A stretch of 10,434 bases of DNA from UBA4615 sp049422085 (GTDB taxonomy: Bacteria > Pseudomonadota > Gammaproteobacteria > Burkholderiales > Burkholderiaceae_E): positions 1-10,434 of the forward strand of contig JBMSOD010000097.1 of the NCBI GenBank assembly GCA_049422085.1. Reading direction: 5' to 3'. A model generated the notes under the pieces. That model ran no database searches. It worked only from the letters and a program-made list of their open reading frames with translations, and was not told where the DNA came from. Made by a program: the position numbers and the translations under genes. Below, piece after piece: positions 7,233-10,434 of the stretch. The number at the start of each line of letters is the position of its first letter. The first letter of the stretch is position 1.

Positions 7233-7817
7233 ATGACCCCATCAGCCCTGCCCGATCCGTCGCCAGAAGAAGCCCAGGCGCTGCTGCGTAGCGAACGCTT
7301 CAGAAAACTGGCCGGAGAACTGCGCTGTCTGGTCTGCCAGAATCAGACACTGGCCGATTCGAATGCCGAACTCGCAGGGGATCTGCGTGCCGAGGTCCTC
7401 AGGCAGATGGCATCAGGCAAGGACGATGCCGCCATCAAATCGCATCTCGTCGACCGCTTCGGCGAATTCGTGCTCTATCGACCGACCCTGAACGCCCACA
7501 ATATCGGCCTGTGGGCGGGTCCGGGCGTGCTGGTAGCACTGGGGGGTCTGGCCTTATGGCGCCTGACTCGTCGCAAGGCGCTGGTGGCCGCCTCCACTGG
7601 TCAACTGCCAGGCAACCCCGGGGCCACCGCCTCCGGCAGGCAGGGAGTCGACAGCAGGCCTGATGCCAGTCTCGATCGCATCAATGCCCTGCTCGATGCC
7701 CCCTCGAGTGCCTCCTCCCCTTCATCCCCTTCATCACCTTCCTCCAGTCCCTCCCCCTCCTCAAGTTCGGCCTCTCCCGGGGGCGATGGGACCTCTGCCA
7801 GGACCCGCACGGGCTGA
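7233..7817 (+). CDS. ccmH: Cytochrome c maturation protein CcmH, without signal peptide
   Basis: CcmH is a thiol-active subunit of the heme ligation complex. The family motif LRCLVCQNQTLADSNAELAGDLR (residues 30-52) carries the redox pair Cys32 and Cys35. The helical bundle continues to FGEFVLYRPTL (76-86), and one membrane helix (about 91-110) is followed by a basic RLTRRK. The 194-residue product then has a long tail ending in a Ser/Pro tract (157-182, three exact SSP units). Family members normally begin with a signal peptide that sends the cysteine domain to the periplasm. Here the N-terminus (MTPSALPDPSPEEAQ) resembles a mature end and has no hydrophobic stretch. An in-frame TGA at 7206-7208 rules out an extension, and the other frames upstream show no signal-like sequence. 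CcmI is encoded separately, so this is the short CcmH type and not the E. coli fusion type. Confidence 0.88.
   Translation: MTPSALPDPSPEEAQALLRSERFRKLAGELRCLVCQNQTLADSNAELAGDLRAEVLRQMASGKDDAAIKSHLVDRFGEFVLYRPTLNAHNIGLWAGPGVLVALGGLALWRLTRRKALVAASTGQLPGNPGATASGRQGVDSRPDASLDRINALLDAPSSASSPSSPSSPSSSPSPSSSSASPGGDGTSARTRTG
7713..7778 (+). repeat. Low-complexity pyrimidine-rich tract with 9-base repeats inside ccmH
   Basis: Three consecutive 9-base units at 7713-7739 encode Ser-Ser-Pro, and degenerate copies continue to about 7778. The + strand is almost all C and T here, with only scattered A and G, so the tract is a polypurine-polypyrimidine run. It encodes part of the predicted cytosolic tail of CcmH. 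Such tracts can change length by replication slippage, in steps of one SSP unit without a frameshift. Confidence 0.75.
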
Positions 7818-7820
7818 GCA

Positions 7821-8726
7821 TTGATCGATACCGCCACCACGCTGGCCGTGCTGGCGGCCGCCCTGTTCCATGCGGGCTGGAATGCGATCCTCAAGAAAGG
7901 TGGCGAGCCGCTGTTCGAATCGGCGCTGATGCATCTGTGGCTGCTGCCTGCGGCGCTCGTCCTGATCGTCTGGATGCCCGCGCCCGAACCCTTCACGCTG
8001 GTCTGCGTGCTTGCCTCAGCGGTCGTGCATTGCGTCTACTTCCATGTGCTCGCAGCCACCTACAGGCATGCCGATCTTGGCATCACCTACCCGATTCTGC
8101 GCGGTAGCGCCCCTGCAATGACGGCACTGGGTGCGGTGGTGCTGATGAACGAACAGCCGGGCGCGCAAGGCTGGGCAGGGATCGGGCTGATCTGCGGCGG
8201 TGTGGTGAGCATGGGTCTGTTATCTGCCTGGACCCGCCCCCATAGCAGACCAGGCAACACGCCCTTGGTTGACGCTGACCATGACGCGAATCAGGCAGGG
8301 CTCATGGCCAAAGCCATCGGATGGGCTCTATGTACGGCACTCACGATTGTTGCCTACACCCTGATCGACTCGGCAGGCGTGCGCAGCGCACCCCACGCCT
8401 GGATGTATGTCACCTGGCTCACCATCGCACAGGGCCTGGTGGTGGGTGCCGTCGTGATGTGGCGCCAGAAAATACGTTTTCTGGCCTATGCGAGATCACG
8501 TGGCCCCATGCCCCTGCTGACCGGCACCGCCCTGATCAGTGGGTACGGGATCGCCCTGTGGGCCATGACCCGAGCGCCCGTCGCAACGGTGGCGGCCTTG
8601 CGGGAAACATCAATTCTGTTCGCACTGCTCATCGCGCACTTTGTCCTCGGGGAACGAGGATCCTCAGCACGGTGGGGCGCAGCAGGTCTGATCGTCGCGG
8701 GTGTGCTTGTCTTGCGTCTGGCCTGA
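7821..8726 (+). CDS. EamA/DMT-family transporter
   Basis: This 301-residue membrane protein has the two-repeat layout of the drug/metabolite transporter (EamA) family with about ten helices. Repeat one is about 5-135 and repeat two about 163-300, joined by a polar linker (137-160). Family-type stretches are YRHADLGITYPILRGSAPAM (81-100) at the end of the first repeat and ALRETSILFALLIAHFVLGE (259-278) in the second. Members export or import small metabolites or amino acids in the inner membrane; the substrate is not predictable here. The start is TTG 7821, 3 bases after the ccmH stop in the same frame, which is the only initiation codon in the right place; the next candidate (GTG 7848) would cut into the first helix. 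No clear ribosome binding site is visible, so coupling to ccmH translation is likely. A hairpin follows 4 bases after the stop. Confidence 0.86.
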   Translation: MIDTATTLAVLAAALFHAGWNAILKKGGEPLFESALMHLWLLPAALVLIVWMPAPEPFTLVCVLASAVVHCVYFHVLAATYRHADLGITYPILRGSAPAMTALGAVVLMNEQPGAQGWAGIGLICGGVVSMGLLSAWTRPHSRPGNTPLVDADHDANQAGLMAKAIGWALCTALTIVAYTLIDSAGVRSAPHAWMYVTWLTIAQGLVVGAVVMWRQKIRFLAYARSRGPMPLLTGTALISGYGIALWAMTRAPVATVAALRETSILFALLIAHFVLGERGSSARWGAAGLIVAGVLVLRLA

Positions 8727-8730
8727 AACA

Positions 8731-8756
8731 CAACGCCCCGCGGTCGCGGGGCGTTG
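8731..8756. terminator. GC-rich hairpin between convergent EamA and HU genes
   Basis: An 11-base perfect inverted repeat (8731-8741 and 8746-8756, arms CAACGCCCCGC and GCGGGGCGTTG) encloses a 4-base loop. It begins 4 bases after the EamA stop and lies 53 bases beyond the HU stop. On the + strand no T-run follows. On the - strand TGTTTCAGG follows, a weak U-rich tail. It probably ends both transcripts or at least protects their 3' ends. Confidence 0.75.
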
Positions 8757-8809
8757 GTACATTCAATCAGACTCGGCGCGCCGATGCCGGCGCTGCGATG
8801 CTGCAGGCC

Positions 8810-9097
8810 TTACTTGGCCTTTTTCTTGTTGACGGCAGCCTTGAAAGCGGCGCCAGCAGAGAACTTGGGCACGGTGGCGGCAGCAATCTTGATTTTTTCG
8901 CCCGTGCGCGGGTTCTTGCCGGTACGCGCAGCACGCTTGGTCGAATAGAAAGTACCGAAGCCCACCAGCGTCACACGGTCGCCTTTGGTGACAGCCTTGG
9001 TGACCGCTTCGATCACTGCATTGAGTGCGCGCTCGGCGGCGGCTTTGCTGATATCGGCATCGGCCGATACGGATTCGATGAGTTCGCTCTTGTTCAT
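8810..9097 (-). CDS. hup: Histone-like DNA-binding protein HU
   Basis: HU is a small dimeric nucleoid protein that bends DNA without sequence specificity. The 95-residue product matches the family throughout: helices from MNKSELIESVSADADISKAA (1-20), the turn VTLVGFGTF (42-50), the DNA-binding arm RTGKNPRTGEKIKI (58-71) with the intercalating Pro63, and PKFSAGAAFKAAVN (77-90). Five more residues, KKKAK, extend past the usual 90-residue end and add positive charge. IHF subunits are ruled out by the N-terminus and arm; HU-alpha and HU-beta paralogues cannot be told apart. The start is supported by GGAG 8 bases upstream. It stands alone on the - strand, convergent with the EamA gene and divergent from the PLP enzyme gene. 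Confidence 0.96.
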   Translation of the reverse strand: MNKSELIESVSADADISKAAAERALNAVIEAVTKAVTKGDRVTLVGFGTFYSTKRAARTGKNPRTGEKIKIAAATVPKFSAGAAFKAAVNKKKAK

Positions 9098-9105
9098 TGG
9101 GGAAT

Positions 9106-9109
9106 CTCC
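9106..9109 (-). promoter_or_regulatory. Ribosome binding site of HU gene
   Basis: On the - strand GGAG lies 8 bases before the ATG at 9097-9095, an ideal spacing that fits strong translation of an abundant protein. Confidence 0.75.
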
Positions 9110-9140
9110 GTCACAAGTGGTTGGGTCTCGTGTGATGTGC

Positions 9141-9170
9141 TTTATGCATGCCAGCAGGCCAACCTGACAC
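9141..9170 (-). promoter_or_regulatory. Candidate sigma-70 promoter of HU gene
   Basis: On the - strand GTGTCA (9170-9165) resembles a -35 box (4 of 6) and CATAAA (9146-9141) a -10 box (4 of 6), separated by 18 bases. Transcription would begin near 9134, giving a leader of about 35 bases. The match is moderate and read by eye only. Confidence 0.4.
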
Positions 9171-9183
9171 GCCCGGCGTCAGG
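9163..9183. repeat. Imperfect palindrome over the HU promoter -35 region
   Basis: The 21-base sequence has arms CCTGAC and GTCAGG, a further C-G pair inside, and mismatches near the centre. It overlaps the candidate -35 box of the HU gene and lies about 100 bases before the divergent PLP enzyme gene. It could be an operator or chance. Confidence 0.4.
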
Positions 9184-9285
9184 GCTGGAATTGCGCTGAC
9201 TGGTATCAAACTGACCCAGAGCATCAATCCCGTGAACGCATTGTGGCATAACAGCAGCGTTTGGCAACGACTACCCGAGTGCGCC

Positions 9286-10434
9286 ATGAAGCCTGCGATT
9301 CAACATCATCCCGATACCGAGTTACTTCATGCCGACGATGCACATCAGGCTGACAGCGGGCTTACGCCGCCCATCACCTGGTCGGCAACCTTCCGGGCGG
9401 AATCTGCAGCGGACTTTGCGCAGATGGCGTCGCAGCCCATGCATGCCCGGTACTACACCCGCTACGGCAATCCTCTGCATGCCCGTGTTGCAACGCTGGT
9501 CGCCCGTCTGGAGGGCGCCGAGAGTGGCCTCGTGACCGCGAGCGGCATGGGTGCCATCAGCGCAGTGCTGCTAGGACTGCTCAAGGCCGGCGACCGCGTC
9601 GTGGCGCAACGCAACCATTACATGGGCACCACCAAGCTGCTGGGCGAGGTCCTGAATCGCTTCGGGGTCGAGACGGTCTGGGTCGAACAGACCGACCCGG
9701 CTGCCTTCGCGCAGGCATTGTCCCAACCAGCCGCCCTGATGGTTCTCGAAACACCGACCAACCCCGACTGCAGCCTGACCGATCTTCGGACGGTCTGCAG
9801 GATGGCCGGGGAGGTTGGAGCACGGGTGGTGGTGGACAACACCTTCGCGGGCCCGCTGAATCAGCGGCCGATTGCGCTCGGCGCCGACCTGGTCGTGCAC
9901 AGCGCGACCAAGTCACTCGGAGGTCATCATGATCTGACCGCAGGCGTGGTGGTCGGCAGTTCAGCCCTGATCCAGACTCTCTGGCAGACCCAGATCGTTC
10001 TGGGCGCCACCCTCTCCCCCATGGATGCCTGGCTGCTGCTGCGCGGGCTGAGAACACTCGCTGTGCGGACCGAGCGCATCAATGCCAGCGCCCTGCGTAT
10101 TGCCCGGGCGCTGAGCGCCCATCCTGCGATCGAAACCGTCTCCTACCCGGGGCTGGAACAGCATCCTCAGCATGCCCTGGCCCGCGAGCAGATGACAGGA
10201 TTCGGGGGCGTCATGGCCTTGCGTCTTCGTGCGGATTACGAAGGGACGGCACGCTTCGTGGCCGGTCTGTCACTTGCCAGGCAGGCGGTCAGTCTCGGAG
10301 GCGTCGATACATTGATCGTGCATGCAGCGTCGATGTGGGCGGGTACGCTGGATGATGCCGGGCTGAAGGCCGCAGGGATCGAGCCCAATCTGGTGAGACT
10401 ATCGATCGGTCTGGAGCATGCCGAGGACCTCCTG
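9286..10434 (+). CDS. Cys/Met metabolism PLP-dependent enzyme (trans-sulfuration family), 3' end outside window
   Basis: The frame runs from ATG 9286 to the window end without a stop: 383 residues, so only a short C-terminal piece should be missing from a family of about 390-400. Fold-type I features are clear: YYTRYGNP (56-63), whose Tyr and Arg bind the phosphate of the neighbouring PLP; SGMGA (86-90), the phosphate loop; ETPTNP (155-160); VVVDNTFAGPL (181-191), with Asp184 facing the pyridine nitrogen; HSATKSLGGHHD (205-216), with Lys209 as Schiff-base lysine; and RLSIGLE (371-377), whose Arg binds substrate carboxylate. Candidates are cystathionine gamma-synthase or lyase, methionine gamma-lyase and O-acetylhomoserine sulfhydrylase; I cannot choose. 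Odd points are NHYMGTT (110-116) where YGGT is usual, and HAASMWAG (346-353) where HPASMTH is usual. The ribosome binding site is weak (GAG at 9277-9279). Confidence 0.88.
   Translation, partial: MKPAIQHHPDTELLHADDAHQADSGLTPPITWSATFRAESAADFAQMASQPMHARYYTRYGNPLHARVATLVARLEGAESGLVTASGMGAISAVLLGLLKAGDRVVAQRNHYMGTTKLLGEVLNRFGVETVWVEQTDPAAFAQALSQPAALMVLETPTNPDCSLTDLRTVCRMAGEVGARVVVDNTFAGPLNQRPIALGADLVVHSATKSLGGHHDLTAGVVVGSSALIQTLWQTQIVLGATLSPMDAWLLLRGLRTLAVRTERINASALRIARALSAHPAIETVSYPGLEQHPQHALAREQMTGFGGVMALRLRADYEGTARFVAGLSLARQAVSLGGVDTLIVHAASMWAGTLDDAGLKAAGIEPNLVRLSIGLEHAEDLL

Noticed and set aside
8321..9199. A long open frame on the + strand (292 codons) across the end of the EamA gene and antisense to HU
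   Set aside because: It runs out of frame through two well-supported genes, crosses the hairpin at 8731-8756, and its product has no recognisable composition or motif. It is a product of high GC.
9241..9252. A promoter for the PLP enzyme gene around GGCATAAC
   Set aside because: CATAAC is -10-like, but I find no acceptable -35 box 16-18 bases before it, so I do not call it.
1..10434. CRISPR arrays, tRNA or rRNA genes, insertion sequences, phage genes or a defence system
   Set aside because: No regularly spaced repeats, tRNA-like cloverleaf, transposase motif or phage and defence proteins were seen. Coding space is filled by housekeeping and transport genes.

Overview
The window is GC-rich, densely coded DNA from a proteobacterium, most likely a betaproteobacterium of the Burkholderiales. 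That placement rests on the System I cytochrome c maturation (ccm) cluster, the bacterial HU protein on the opposite strand and general codon use. It is an inference; no rRNA or species marker is present.

Layout. Positions 1-354 hold the C-terminal end of a major facilitator transporter that starts outside the window. Positions 402-7817 hold a full ccm set on the + strand in the order ccmI-ccmA-ccmB-ccmC-ccmD-ccmE-ccmF-ccmG-ccmH. Genes overlap or are separated by a few bases, except for 59 bases between ccmI and ccmA. A DMT/EamA-type transporter (7821-8726) starts 3 bases after ccmH and probably shares the transcript. A GC-rich hairpin (8731-8756) follows and lies between convergent genes. 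The histone-like protein HU (8810-9097) is on the - strand. A 188-base divergent intergenic region carries a candidate HU promoter. A trans-sulfuration-family PLP enzyme starts at 9286 and runs off the right edge, probably only a few residues short of its end.

How the genes work together. CcmA and CcmB form an ABC module. CcmC with CcmD loads heme onto the conserved His of CcmE, and CcmAB releases holo-CcmE. CcmF, CcmH and CcmI form the heme ligation complex that attaches heme to CXXCH motifs of apocytochromes. CcmG and CcmH keep those cysteines reduced. The heme-handling and thiol residues I looked for are present, so the pathway looks functional.

What is unusual. I see no wholly new system; this is mainly a recognisable respiratory-biogenesis operon. 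The points worth a second look are: CcmH has a good ribosome binding site and intact LRCxxCQNQ motif but no N-terminal signal peptide, and a stop codon lies just upstream in frame; CcmH has a repetitive Ser/Pro cytoplasmic tail; ccmI is at the front of the cluster instead of the end; a metabolite transporter is appended to the operon; the PLP enzyme departs from its family at two motifs near the active site; and a palindrome overlaps the probable HU promoter.
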